DNA of 9,915 nt from SIG565 sp045601525 (lineage in GTDB: Bacteria > Bacillota > Clostridia > Oscillospirales > Acutalibacteraceae), in assembly GCA_045601525.1 (NCBI GenBank), contig JAZRZR010000055.1, positions 1 through 9,915 of the forward strand. Direction: 5' to 3'. Below, in pieces: positions 1 to 8,007 of the stretch (position 1 is the stretch's first letter; each line of letters begins with the position of its first letter). Made by a program: the position numbers and the translations under genes. The notes under the pieces are model-generated. The model was not told the origin of the DNA, did no database searches, and saw only the letters and a list, made by a program, of their open reading frames with translations.

Positions 1-1
1 T

Positions 2-82
2 CTTAACCTTTGCCGTGCTACAGCAACGGTTGTAAGAAATGTACTTTCGCTTATGAAGATTGATGCCCCTGAAAAAATGTAA
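2..82 (+). CDS. 3' end of an unidentified gene (partial)
   Basis: An open frame enters from the left edge at base 2 and ends at TAA 80-82, giving the last 26 residues of a protein (ending KIDAPEKM). Only 21 bases separate its stop from the pncB start and no terminator hairpin lies between them, so it is probably the gene before pncB in the same operon. The fragment is too short to assign to a family. It could also be a chance open frame; the close spacing and lack of other content favour a real gene end. Confidence 0.45.
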   Translation, partial: LNLCRATATVVRNVLSLMKIDAPEKM

Positions 83-103
83 TTTAATAAGGAGAGGGAA
101 CTG

Positions 104-1561
104 ATGAAGGATCAAAGAAATCTTACAATGCTGATGGACCTGTATGAACTTACAATGGCAAACGGAATTTATACAAGTGAAATGCGGGACACCATAGCGT
201 ATTTTGATATGTTTTTCCGTCGTATCCCTGATGAGGGTGGTTATGCCATTATGGCAGGCCTTGAGCAGTTAATTGAATATTTTAACAATCTTCATTTTAC
301 TGATGATGATATAAATTATCTCAAATCACTCAATCTTTTTGATGATGGTTTTATTAACTATTTGAAAAACTTTAAGTTTGAGTGTGATGTGTGGGCAGTA
401 CCTGAAGGTACACCCATTTTCCCAAACGAGCCCATTGTTACGGTTAGAGGCCCCGCCATGCAGGCCTTTTTGGTTGAAACAATGGTTTTGCTTACAATAA
501 ACCATCAATCTTTGATTGCTACAAAGGCAAACCGTATTACCCGTGCGGCAAAGGGTAGGGTGGTAATGGAGTTTGGCGCCCGCCGAGCCCACGGCTATGA
601 TGCCGCAGTTTATGGTGCGAGAGCTGCTGTAATCGGCGGTTGTCTCGGAACCTCTTGTGTTAAATCGGCAATGGAGTTCGATGTTCCTGCCTCGGGTACA
701 ATGGCACATAGTTGGGTGCAGTTATATGAAGATGAGTATACAGCTTTCAAAACCTATGCCGAAAAATATCCCACAAGTTGCACCTTGCTTATTGATACCT
801 ACAATGTATTAAAATCGGGTGTGCCAAACGCCATTAAGGTTTTTGATGAGGTCTTAAAGCCTATGGGTTGTCGCCCTGTAGGTGTTAGAATTGATAGCGG
901 CGATATTACTTATTTAACGGTTAAGGTTAGAAAAATGCTTGATGAGGCAGGCTATCCCGATTGTAAGATAGTCGTTTCTAACTCGTTGGATGAACGCCTT
1001 ATAAGAGATATGCTTATGCAGGGTGCCGCAGCCGATAGCTTTGGCGTAGGCGAACGCCTTATAACTGCTTCAAGCGAAGCGGTTTTTGGTGGCGTGTATA
1101 AACTTGCGGCCGTTGAAAAGGATGGTAAAGTAATACCCAAAATTAAGATAAGTGAAAATATCGCTAAAATTACCATACCAGGTGTGAAAATTCCGTGGCG
1201 CCTTTTCGATAATGAAACAGGTAAGGCGATAGCCGATGTTATCACCCTTAATACCGAAAAGATTGATAGCAGTAAGCCCTATGAGATTTTCCATCCTGAA
1301 TATACTTGGAAGCGCAAAACAGTTACTAACTTTACAGCTCAAAAGCTTCAAGTAAAGCTCTTTGAAAAGGGAAAACAGGTGTATGAGAGTCCCTCTGTTA
1401 AAGAAATTTCCAAATACCGTGCGGCTCAAATTGAAACTCTTTGGGATGAGGTAAAGCGTTTCGAAAAGCCCCACGCATATTATGTAGATTTGTCCGAACA
1501 ACTTTGGCAACAAAGAAGACAGTTGTTGGACGAGCACTCTTGTAAAGGAGAAAACAGATGA
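104..1561 (+). CDS. pncB: Nicotinate phosphoribosyltransferase
   Basis: Joins nicotinate to PRPP, with ATP hydrolysis, to make nicotinate mononucleotide: the Preiss-Handler entry to NAD, a cytosolic enzyme. Its 485 residues match the usual family length. The N-terminal LMDLYELTMANGIY segment (residues 10-23) is the family hallmark. Also visible are EGTPIFPNEP (101-110), MEFGARRAHGYDAA (155-168), and GTMAHSW (198-204), whose His202 matches the histidine that is phosphorylated in characterised enzymes. RIDSGD (262-267) and the later FGVGERL segment fit the PRPP/phosphate-binding barrel. The ATG at 104 is preceded by GGAGAGGG at 91-98. Its TGA overlaps the start of the next gene (ATGA, 1558-1561), implying translational coupling. 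Family assignment is secure. Confidence 0.96.
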   Translation: MKDQRNLTMLMDLYELTMANGIYTSEMRDTIAYFDMFFRRIPDEGGYAIMAGLEQLIEYFNNLHFTDDDINYLKSLNLFDDGFINYLKNFKFECDVWAVPEGTPIFPNEPIVTVRGPAMQAFLVETMVLLTINHQSLIATKANRITRAAKGRVVMEFGARRAHGYDAAVYGARAAVIGGCLGTSCVKSAMEFDVPASGTMAHSWVQLYEDEYTAFKTYAEKYPTSCTLLIDTYNVLKSGVPNAIKVFDEVLKPMGCRPVGVRIDSGDITYLTVKVRKMLDEAGYPDCKIVVSNSLDERLIRDMLMQGAAADSFGVGERLITASSEAVFGGVYKLAAVEKDGKVIPKIKISENIAKITIPGVKIPWRLFDNETGKAIADVITLNTEKIDSSKPYEIFHPEYTWKRKTVTNFTAQKLQVKLFEKGKQVYESPSVKEISKYRAAQIETLWDEVKRFEKPHAYYVDLSEQLWQQRRQLLDEHSCKGENR

Positions 1562-2157
1562 AAAAAATTATAGCCGTTTTGCTTTGTGCAGTTATCTGCT
1601 TTGCTTTTGTAGGCTGCAAGGAGAAAAAGGATAAGGATGTCAATTCTTCTCTTGCGGCAGGGGATGCATACAATCTTAATGAGTGTATGAAGCAAGGTAA
1701 ATTTCCTGATGCCGAGTTTGCCCTTGGCTCTTCAATTGATGATATATTAAATTCGGGTGAGGGGAATGGCGAAAGTTCTGAAGAACACACCCACTCCACC
1801 CTTTATGAGCAAGCCTTTGGCAGTCGTAGCACGTTTATCGATTGCGGTGATTTCGTTTACTATTATGAAAACGGTAAACGTGATTTAGGCGTTTCTTCAA
1901 TTATCGCACAGACCAAGGTGTTTGGCTTTGAAACCGGTGTTTTAACTAATAAAAACGATATAAAGAACGCATTTCCTTCCTTTGAGTATGAGGAAAGAGA
2001 ACTCACCAACAATCAAATGTATTTCACCCCGTTTGAAATGTCGGGTTGCAGTGCTATAACTTATAAATTTGAAAACTGCCGTATCGATTTTATCTTTGAA
2101 AACGATTCGCTTTTTGCAGTAAATCTTGTTGATACACGAAATTGGACGTTGACCTAA
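1558..2157 (+). CDS. Small secreted lipoprotein of unknown function
   Basis: The 199-residue product starts with a classic lipoprotein signal: MKK, a hydrophobic core, and the lipobox FVGC, with Cys20 as the expected lipidated residue. A lysine-rich tether (EKKDKD) follows. It should be anchored to the outer face of the membrane. The mature part has an acidic low-complexity stretch with EEHTHS around residues 75-80. Then come two segments that look loosely alike (LGSSIDDI and LTNKNDI, the latter followed by FIFENDSLFAVNL), a pattern that reminds me of SmpA/BLIP-like folds; this is weak inference. A GGAG at 1547-1550 precedes the ATG. It overlaps pncB by 4 bases and stops 1 base before the ABC exporter gene, so it is probably co-expressed with both. 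I recognise no named family. Confidence 0.85.
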   Translation: MKKIIAVLLCAVICFAFVGCKEKKDKDVNSSLAAGDAYNLNECMKQGKFPDAEFALGSSIDDILNSGEGNGESSEEHTHSTLYEQAFGSRSTFIDCGDFVYYYENGKRDLGVSSIIAQTKVFGFETGVLTNKNDIKNAFPSFEYEERELTNNQMYFTPFEMSGCSAITYKFENCRIDFIFENDSLFAVNLVDTRNWTLT

Positions 2158-2158
2158 A

Positions 2159-3883
2159 ATGTTAAAAAGATTTTTAAGTTACTATAAACCTCATAAGAAA
2201 ATTTTTGCTTTAGATATGTTGGCATCTATGGCGGTTTCTCTTATAGGTATTATTTACCCCATTATAACCCGTAAAATGCTAAATGAGTTGATTCCAAATA
2301 AAAACTATCAAATGATAGTGCTTTTGGGAATGGCTTTGCTTGGTCTTTATATTTTGCGTATGTTTTTGCATTATTTCATACAGTATAAGGGACATGTTAT
2401 GGGCGTAAAAATGCAGGCGCAAATGCGAAGTGATATGTTTAACCATTTGGAAAAACTATCCTATAAATTTTACGATGATAACGAAACGGGCAAAATTATG
2501 TCTCGTATGACAAATGACCTTATGGATATAAGCGAACTTGCTCATCACGGACCCGAAAATATTATAATTTCGGGTGTTTCGATAATCCTTGCATTTATTT
2601 ATCTATCTACGATTAACATTTATCTCACACTTATAATTTTCGTTTGTGTGCCGGTTTTGGTTTTGATTGCAACATCCTTGCGCCTTAAAATGAAAGATGC
2701 TTTTAAGCAAAGCCGTCAAGCCGTTGCTGAAATTAACGCTAACCTTGAGAGCAGTATTTCGGGTATAAGGGTAACAAAGGCCTTTACAAATGCAAAAGAA
2801 GAGGCTGTAAAATTTGAAAAGGGGAATATAGGTTTCGTAAAAGCCAGGAAAAGAGCCTATAAATATATGGGGCGTTTCCATTCTTTTACCACCTTTATTA
2901 CCGATTTGTTTAATGTTATCGTTTTGGTGGCAGGTGGACTTTTCTTGTATGCAGGAAAAATCACCTTTGCCGATTATTCGGCATTTATTGTATCGGTAAA
3001 TGTATTTTTATCACCAGTTACCACACTGATAAACTTTACAGAACAGTATCAAAACGGTATCACAGGTTTTGAGCGTTTTATTGAAATTATGGATGAAAAA
3101 CCTGAGCAGGATAATGAGGGCGCCGAGGATATAGGTATTGCCGATGGTAGCATCAGTTTCAAAAATGTAACCTATGCGTATAACGAGGAAAAGGATGTTC
3201 TAAGAGATGTATCCCTAGAAATTCCTAAAGGCTCAACCTATGCCCTTGTGGGACCAAGTGGTGGCGGAAAAACAACTATTTGTCATTTGATACCGAATTT
3301 CTATCAAATAGAAAAAGGTGAAATTTTTATTGATGGCAAAGAAATAAGAACCATCACTATGGAATCGCTTCGTAGGAATATTGGTATAGTTCAACAGGAT
3401 ATATATTTGTTTAATGCCTCAATAAAGGAAAATATACTTTACGGTAAACTTGATGCAACCGATGATGAGGTTATATTAGCGGCTAAAAGAGCAAATATTC
3501 ACGACTATATAATGAGCCTTGAAAAAGGTTACGATACCCAAATAGGCGAACGGGGCGTGCGCCTTTCGGGAGGACAAAAACAAAGGCTTAGTATTGCGAG
3601 GGTTTTCCTTAAAAACCCGCCAATCTTAATACTTGATGAAGCCACAAGCGCCCTTGATAATACAACCGAAATTCTTATTCAACAGTCATTAGATGAACTT
3701 TGCCGTGGCAGGACAACCCTTGTGGTAGCGCACCGTTTGTCCACCATAAAAAAGGCCGATAGAATTGCCGTTGTGGCCGATGGCAAGATTATCGAAGAGG
3801 GAACCCACGATGAACTTGTAAAAGAGGGCGGTATGTATTCTGATTTGTATAAACTTCAATTCAGAGAAAATAGCAAATTATAA
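2159..3883 (+). CDS. ABC exporter, fused membrane and ATPase half-transporter
   Basis: A 574-residue half-transporter of the MsbA/BmrA/Sav1866 type, an integral membrane protein acting as a dimer. Residues 1 to about 310 hold the six-helix export domain. Residues from about 330 on are the nucleotide-binding domain: Walker A GPSGGGKTT (365-373, Lys371), a Q-loop in QQDIYLF, the signature LSGGQKQR (469-476), Walker B ILILDE with Glu494 as the catalytic base, and the switch His525 in VAHRLST. All ATPase motifs are intact, so it should be active. The substrate cannot be read from sequence; relatives move drugs, lipids or peptides. No partner half-transporter lies next to it, which fits a homodimer. 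The ATG is 1 base past the lipoprotein stop with no good ribosome site upstream, so translation is probably coupled. Confidence 0.93.
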   Translation: MLKRFLSYYKPHKKIFALDMLASMAVSLIGIIYPIITRKMLNELIPNKNYQMIVLLGMALLGLYILRMFLHYFIQYKGHVMGVKMQAQMRSDMFNHLEKLSYKFYDDNETGKIMSRMTNDLMDISELAHHGPENIIISGVSIILAFIYLSTINIYLTLIIFVCVPVLVLIATSLRLKMKDAFKQSRQAVAEINANLESSISGIRVTKAFTNAKEEAVKFEKGNIGFVKARKRAYKYMGRFHSFTTFITDLFNVIVLVAGGLFLYAGKITFADYSAFIVSVNVFLSPVTTLINFTEQYQNGITGFERFIEIMDEKPEQDNEGAEDIGIADGSISFKNVTYAYNEEKDVLRDVSLEIPKGSTYALVGPSGGGKTTICHLIPNFYQIEKGEIFIDGKEIRTITMESLRRNIGIVQQDIYLFNASIKENILYGKLDATDDEVILAAKRANIHDYIMSLEKGYDTQIGERGVRLSGGQKQRLSIARVFLKNPPILILDEATSALDNTTEILIQQSLDELCRGRTTLVVAHRLSTIKKADRIAVVADGKIIEEGTHDELVKEGGMYSDLYKLQFRENSKL

Positions 3884-3886
3884 CAG

Positions 3887-3915
3887 TTGAACTAAAAGGG
3901 CAAATGTTGTATAAT
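3887..3915 (+). promoter_or_regulatory. Vegetative (sigma-A type) promoter for lon
   Basis: TTGAAC at 3887-3892, a 17-base spacer, then a perfect TATAAT at 3910-3915. It lies just after the ABC exporter stop, and a start site near 3922 would give a leader of about 20 bases before the lon ATG. No hairpin separates the exporter gene from lon, so some read-through from upstream is also possible. I see no obvious CIRCE or CtsR-type heat-shock operator beside it. Confidence 0.8.
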
Positions 3916-3931
3916 TAGTTGATAAATTTTT

Positions 3932-3936
3932 GGAGG
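3932..3936 (+). promoter_or_regulatory. Ribosome binding site that sets the lon start
   Basis: GGAGG lies 6 bases before the ATG at 3943. The longer open frame begins at a TTG at 3919, which would place this site inside the coding region and just after the -10 box; 3943 is therefore the start. Confidence 0.9.
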
Positions 3937-3942
3937 AAAATA

Positions 3943-6342
3943 ATGCCCATTAAAATAACAAGCGATATCAAAACACTACCGGTGTTGGCCTTGAGAGGAC
4001 TCGTGCTTTTCCCGGGTATGATAATGCATTTTGATGTCGGTAGAGCCATATCATTAAGTGCATTGCGTTATGCAATGGAAAATCAAAAACCTTTGTATTT
4101 TATCACCCAAAAAGATATTCGTGATGAAATGCCCGAGCAAGAAAATATATATTCAATCGGTTGTGTAGGAAAGGTTACTCAAATCCTCAAAACCCAAGAT
4201 AATACTGCGCGAATTGTTGTTGAGGGTATGTATCGTGCAAGGCATACCACCTTTGAAAACAAGGGGGAGTTCTTTGCTGCCCAAATTGAAAGACTTACCG
4301 ATTTAGAGCCCAAAAACCGTGCAGTCTATGTTGAAACCTTGCTTCGCCGTGCAAAGTCGGAGTTTGTAGATTACGCAACCAAGTTGCCTAAAATGCCGCC
4401 CGATATTCCGCTTACAGTGGAAACGAGCGAGGATGTAGGATATCTTGCTGATTATATCGCATTTAATATTCAGGCACCTTATGATGATAAGCAGTATGTG
4501 CTTGAGCAATTAAACCCTGTTAAGCGCCTTAAAATTGTTATTGATGTTCTCAAAAAAGAGTCCGAAATTTTAGAAATCGATACCCATATTAGCGAAAAAG
4601 TTAAAAATCAGATAGATGATAATCAACGAGAATATTATTTGCGTGAGCAAATAAAAGCTATCAATTCCGAACTTTATGGTGATGATTCGGCTCAAGATGA
4701 GTTTGATGAATATTATGCTAAAATCAAGTCGCTTTCGGCGCCTGATTCAGTTAAGGAAAAACTAAATAGCGAGGTCGCCAAACTTATGAAGATGCCTCAA
4801 GGTGCACACGAGGCAACCGTAGTGCGAGGATATCTTGATATTTGTACAAAGCTTCCTTGGAATGCCAAAACAACATCATCGGTTAATATCAAAAAAGCGG
4901 CTAAAATTTTAGATAGAGATTTTTATGGTATGCAAAAGGTCAAGGAACGCATACTTGAAATGTTATCCGTTTATGTGTTGGCACCCGAAATTAAGGGACA
5001 AATAATTTGTCTTGCAGGCCCTCCCGGTGTTGGTAAAACCTCTATCGGTAAAACAATTGCCGAGTGTACAGGCCGTAGATTTGCCCGTGTTTCTTTAGGC
5101 GGTGTTAAGGATGAGGCCGAAATCAGAGGTCATAGAAGAACCTATTTAGGCTCAATGCCCGGCAAAATTATAAATGCTATTTCTTCGGCGGGCAGTAGTA
5201 ATCCTTTAATCTTGCTTGATGAAATTGATAAACTCGGCAACGATTATAAGGGGGACCCCTCATCAGCTTTGCTTGAGGTTTTGGACCCCGAACAAAATGT
5301 TGGTTTTGTTGACCATTATTTAGATATGCCTTATGATTTGAGTGATGTGCTTTTTATAACCACTGCCAATAATATTGATACAATTCCTGCCCCATTGCTT
5401 GACCGTATGGAAATCATTGAACTGTCAAGCTATACAAGGGAAGAAAAATTCAGTATTGCCAAGAAACATTTACTTGCTAAGCAAATCGCAAAGCACGGCC
5501 TTGATAATACAAAAATTAAGTTCACTGATAAGGCAGTATATGCCCTTATAGATTTTTATACAAGAGAATCTGGCGTAAGAAAGCTCGAGCGTAGTATTGC
5601 GGCAGTTTGCCGCAAGAGTGCAAAGAAAATTGCCGAAAACACCGCTGATAAGGTTATCGTCACCGAAAAAACAGTTGAAGAAATGCTTGGAAAGAAAAAG
5701 TATTTGCCCGAGCAAATTCTTAAAAATGATGAGATTGGCGTTGTAAATGGTCTTGCTTGGACTTCGGTTGGCGGCGAAATAATGCAAATTGAGGTTGCCG
5801 TTTGTAAGGGAAGCGGAAAACTTGAACTTACAGGTTCACTTGGTGATGTTATGAAGGAATCGGCAAAGGCGGCAGTAACATTTGTGCGAGCTAATGCCGA
5901 AAAATATGGTATCGATGAGAATTTTTATAAAAATCTTGATATCCATATTCACGCAACCGATGCTGCGGTTCCTAAAGATGGCCCCTCAGCAGGCGTAACT
6001 ATAACTACCGCCTTGGTTTCAGCACTAACAAACCTACCGGTTCGCCGTGATATTGCAATGACGGGCGAGGTTACGATAAGAGGTAGGGTGACAGCTATTG
6101 GCGGACTTAGAGAAAAGGCAATGGCGGCATATCGAGCTGGTGTAAAAACTGTCTTTATTCCTAAAGAGAATGAGCGGGATATTGCCGAACTTGATGAAGT
6201 GGTTAAAACCGCAATAACCTTTGTGCCTGTCTCGAAAGTTGACGATATTATAAAGGCAGCAATAGTTATGGGTGAAAACTCTAAGAGCCTTTATCCTGAA
6301 ATTACACACAAATCGGCGGATAATAGGGCAATAAGCCAGTAG
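3943..6342 (+). CDS. lon: ATP-dependent Lon protease (LonA)
   Basis: Cytosolic serine protease that unfolds and degrades misfolded and regulatory proteins; works as a ring-shaped hexamer. From the ATG at 3943 it has 799 residues, normal for LonA. Order: N-terminal substrate-binding domain (about 1-205, starting near LPVLALRGLVLFPGM), a coiled linker, an AAA+ ATPase with Walker A GPPGVGKTS (359-367) and Walker B LILLDEIDK (Asp426, Glu427), then the protease domain with PKDGPSAG, where Ser682 is the nucleophile, and GGLREKAMAA, where Lys725 completes the dyad. The Ser-Lys spacing of 43 residues equals that of the E. coli enzyme. First gene of the lon-engB-rpe operon, with its own promoter. It stops at TAG, 9 bases before engB and in the same frame. 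Confidence 0.97.
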   Translation: MPIKITSDIKTLPVLALRGLVLFPGMIMHFDVGRAISLSALRYAMENQKPLYFITQKDIRDEMPEQENIYSIGCVGKVTQILKTQDNTARIVVEGMYRARHTTFENKGEFFAAQIERLTDLEPKNRAVYVETLLRRAKSEFVDYATKLPKMPPDIPLTVETSEDVGYLADYIAFNIQAPYDDKQYVLEQLNPVKRLKIVIDVLKKESEILEIDTHISEKVKNQIDDNQREYYLREQIKAINSELYGDDSAQDEFDEYYAKIKSLSAPDSVKEKLNSEVAKLMKMPQGAHEATVVRGYLDICTKLPWNAKTTSSVNIKKAAKILDRDFYGMQKVKERILEMLSVYVLAPEIKGQIICLAGPPGVGKTSIGKTIAECTGRRFARVSLGGVKDEAEIRGHRRTYLGSMPGKIINAISSAGSSNPLILLDEIDKLGNDYKGDPSSALLEVLDPEQNVGFVDHYLDMPYDLSDVLFITTANNIDTIPAPLLDRMEIIELSSYTREEKFSIAKKHLLAKQIAKHGLDNTKIKFTDKAVYALIDFYTRESGVRKLERSIAAVCRKSAKKIAENTADKVIVTEKTVEEMLGKKKYLPEQILKNDEIGVVNGLAWTSVGGEIMQIEVAVCKGSGKLELTGSLGDVMKESAKAAVTFVRANAEKYGIDENFYKNLDIHIHATDAAVPKDGPSAGVTITTALVSALTNLPVRRDIAMTGEVTIRGRVTAIGGLREKAMAAYRAGVKTVFIPKENERDIAELDEVVKTAITFVPVSKVDDIIKAAIVMGENSKSLYPEITHKSADNRAISQ

Positions 6343-6351
6343 AGGTGTTGT

Positions 6352-6939
6352 ATGAATTATAATACTATTAATTTTGAAGCGGCTTTTGGTACCTTTGAGC
6401 AGTTGGTAGAATCTACCTTGCCCGAAATTTGTTTTTCGGGCCGCTCAAATGTGGGTAAATCTTCGCTGATAAATAAGGTGCTTAACCGTAAAAACCTTGC
6501 TCGTGTTAGTACCAAACCGGGCAAAACGGTAACAGTTAATTTTTATAAGTCTGATGTTGCACGCCTCGTCGATTTGCCGGGTTATGGCTATGCTAAGGTG
6601 GATTTTAGTGAGCGTGAGCGTTGGGCCGAGCTTATGGAGGGATATTTCAAATCAGGTAGAAATATTGCCTGTGTTTTTCAACTTATTGATATGCGCCATA
6701 AGGTGAGCGAGTTTGACATTTCAATGCTTTCCTTTATGTATGAAATGCAAATACCTTATGTTATTGTTTTAACTAAGGCTGATAAGCTTAATAAAACCGA
6801 ATTTAACAATCGGTTAATTAGTGTTAAAGAGGAACTTGGCGAACTCGCAAGCGGTATAGAGATTATACCCACCTCGGCATTAAAGGGCGATGGCATTGAA
6901 AAAATTAAAGCGCAAATTGAACTTGCGCTTGAAGGGTGA
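6352..6939 (+). CDS. engB: Ribosome-assembly GTPase EngB (YsxC/YihA)
   Basis: Small TRAFAC-class GTPase needed for late assembly of the large ribosomal subunit; cytosolic. The 195 residues match the family. Visible motifs: G1 GRSNVGKSS (30-38, Lys36 and Ser37), the switch I stretch KPGKTVTVNFYK with the family's conserved threonines, G3 DLPGYGYAKV, G4 TKADKL, and G5 TSALKGDG near the C-terminus. AGAGGTG at 6341-6347 lies 4 bases before the ATG and overlaps the lon stop codon, so the two genes are tightly linked. The lon-engB order is the one known from Bacillus (lonA-ysxC). Its TGA stop overlaps the ribosome site of rpe. Confidence 0.96.
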   Translation: MNYNTINFEAAFGTFEQLVESTLPEICFSGRSNVGKSSLINKVLNRKNLARVSTKPGKTVTVNFYKSDVARLVDLPGYGYAKVDFSERERWAELMEGYFKSGRNIACVFQLIDMRHKVSEFDISMLSFMYEMQIPYVIVLTKADKLNKTEFNNRLISVKEELGELASGIEIIPTSALKGDGIEKIKAQIELALEG

Positions 6940-6943
6940 GGGG
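6939..6943 (+). promoter_or_regulatory. Ribosome binding site that sets the rpe start
   Basis: AGGGG lies 4 bases before the ATG at 6948. An in-frame GTG at 6936 would start upstream of it and inside the end of engB, so 6948 is preferred. The protein from 6948 begins MIKIAPSVL, the usual N-terminus of this enzyme. Confidence 0.8.
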
Positions 6944-6947
6944 AATT

Positions 6948-7592
6948 ATGATAAAAATTGCACCGTCGGTTTTAACGGCAGATTTTTTAGAACTTAAAGA
7001 GGATATTAAAAAACTTGAGGCTGCGGGGGTAGATATGCTCCATCTAGATGTTATGGACGGTATTTTTGTGCCGAATATTTCATTTGGAGTGCCTGTAATT
7101 AAGTCGATAAAAAAGCACTCGCACATTCCACTGGATGTACATTTGATGATTGATAAACCGCATAGATATATCGAGCAGTTTGCCGAGGTTTCGGATTATT
7201 TGGGCTTTCACTATGAGGCAGGCTCCGATTCTGCCCAAACACTTAAAAAAATCAGAGAACTCGGTTGTAAATCTTGTCTTACAATTAAACCCTGTACCGA
7301 GCCTGAAGATATCTATAACCTATTACCCCTTTGCGATATGGTTCTTGTTATGTCGGTAGAGCCTGGCTTTGGCGGACAAAAGTTTTTGGACAGTGCTATT
7401 GCAAAGCTTGAAAAATTAAGCAATGAAATAAAAAGACAGGGCTTAGATATTGAATTAGAGGTTGATGGCGGCATAAACAAAGAAACGGCACCGCGAGCCA
7501 TAAAGGCAGGCGCTACCGTTTTGGTTGCCGGTAATTATATATTCTCAGCCGAGGATATGAAGGGCCGTGTGGCCGAAATCAAGAGTCTTTAA
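6948..7592 (+). CDS. rpe: Ribulose-phosphate 3-epimerase
   Basis: Interconverts ribulose 5-phosphate and xylulose 5-phosphate in the pentose phosphate pathway; cytosolic TIM barrel with a divalent metal. The 214 residues are typical. It shows IAPSVLTADF at the N-terminus (Ser7), the metal and catalytic residues in HLDVMDG (His32, Asp34), DVHLMI with His65, VEPGFGGQKF forming the phosphate-side loop, and EVDGGIN carrying the second catalytic aspartate. It begins 8 bases after the engB stop and is the last gene of the lon operon. Its final 14 bases overlap the 3' end of the convergent MecA-like gene. There is no terminator directly behind the stop; the first strong one is at 7793-7828. Confidence 0.96.
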   Translation: MIKIAPSVLTADFLELKEDIKKLEAAGVDMLHLDVMDGIFVPNISFGVPVIKSIKKHSHIPLDVHLMIDKPHRYIEQFAEVSDYLGFHYEAGSDSAQTLKKIRELGCKSCLTIKPCTEPEDIYNLLPLCDMVLVMSVEPGFGGQKFLDSAIAKLEKLSNEIKRQGLDIELEVDGGINKETAPRAIKAGATVLVAGNYIFSAEDMKGRVAEIKSL

Positions 7593-7941
7593 TCGAGGCG
7601 AATTTAACCAATGCGCCGCCAAAGGCTTTAATGATATTTCCCATTTGGATAATTTGGGCGTATTCCTGCGTTTTTGCAAGGCTTAAGGCATCATAATAAA
7701 TGTTGTCGCAAAGTCCACAAAAACGTGACACAGCCTCAATTTGCCCCTTTTTTATAAATAATATTAGTCTATATATATTATAGTATTTATACAAATCACC
7801 CGTGATACTACGGGTGATTTTGTTTTTATATAAATTTTCGATAAATAGCATTAAACTTTCGCTGTTTTTGAACTCTAATATTATTATTTTTTTAAGTTCT
7901 GCTTCGGTGTTTTTTGGGTCTTTAATAAATGCTCGGGACAT
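7579..7941 (-). CDS. Stand-alone MecA-like C-terminal domain (putative Clp adaptor)
   Basis: Product of 120 residues from the ATG at 7941, chosen because GGAGAG lies 6 bases upstream. It resembles the C-terminal domain of MecA, which in Bacillus binds ClpC and presents substrates such as ComK. The shared pattern is: a strand with FKNSESLMLFIENL (24-37), then LYKYYNIYRLIL (50-61) where MecA has LYxxxxRYYL, then EYAQIIQMGNIIKAF (93-107) matching the MecA ending EYGKLI...AL..I...F. The N-terminal substrate-binding domain and acidic linker of full MecA (over 200 residues) are absent; only about 20 residues precede the domain. Assignment is from remembered pattern, not a search. It converges on rpe with a 14-base overlap, and a plus-strand terminator sits inside its coding region. 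Confidence 0.6.
   Translation of the reverse strand: MSRAFIKDPKNTEAELKKIIILEFKNSESLMLFIENLYKNKITRSITGDLYKYYNIYRLILFIKKGQIEAVSRFCGLCDNIYYDALSLAKTQEYAQIIQMGNIIKAFGGALVKFASIKDS
7793..7828 (+). terminator. Rho-independent terminator of the lon-engB-rpe operon, inside the MecA-like gene
   Basis: A perfect 11-base inverted repeat (AAATCACCCGT at 7793-7803 and ACGGGTGATTT at 7810-7820) closes a 6-base loop. On the plus strand it is followed by TGTTTTT, making a T-rich tract; on the minus strand no comparable tract follows. It is about 200 bases past the rpe stop and lies within codons 42-49 of the minus-strand gene. Confidence 0.75.
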
Positions 7942-8007
7942 AAAAAACTCTCCGCAGTAATATTTATAAATCAACTGCAAATAATATCTAAAAAGGGAAG
8001 TGCCGAT

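Noticed and set aside
1070..1537. Long minus-strand frames inside pncB (also at 326-709, 952-1245 and 1398-1799)
   Set aside because: They oppose a strongly conserved enzyme gene, have no recognisable motifs or ribosome sites and are shadows of codon use.
3884..3942. Heat-shock operator (CIRCE or CtsR box) before lon
   Set aside because: No inverted repeat or GGTCAAA-type direct repeat is present; only the vegetative promoter is supported.
7745..7795. AT-rich run with TATAAT-like boxes inside the MecA-like gene, as an internal promoter or origin element
   Set aside because: The bases are explained by Tyr, Ile, Leu and Phe codons of the conserved LYKYYNIYRLILF segment; no -35 partner with good spacing and no repeats were found.
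7942..8007. Divergent promoters for the MecA-like and small membrane protein genes
   Set aside because: Both genes must be transcribed from about here, but only weak boxes are visible (for example TATAAA with a poor -35 on the minus strand), so I do not mark positions.
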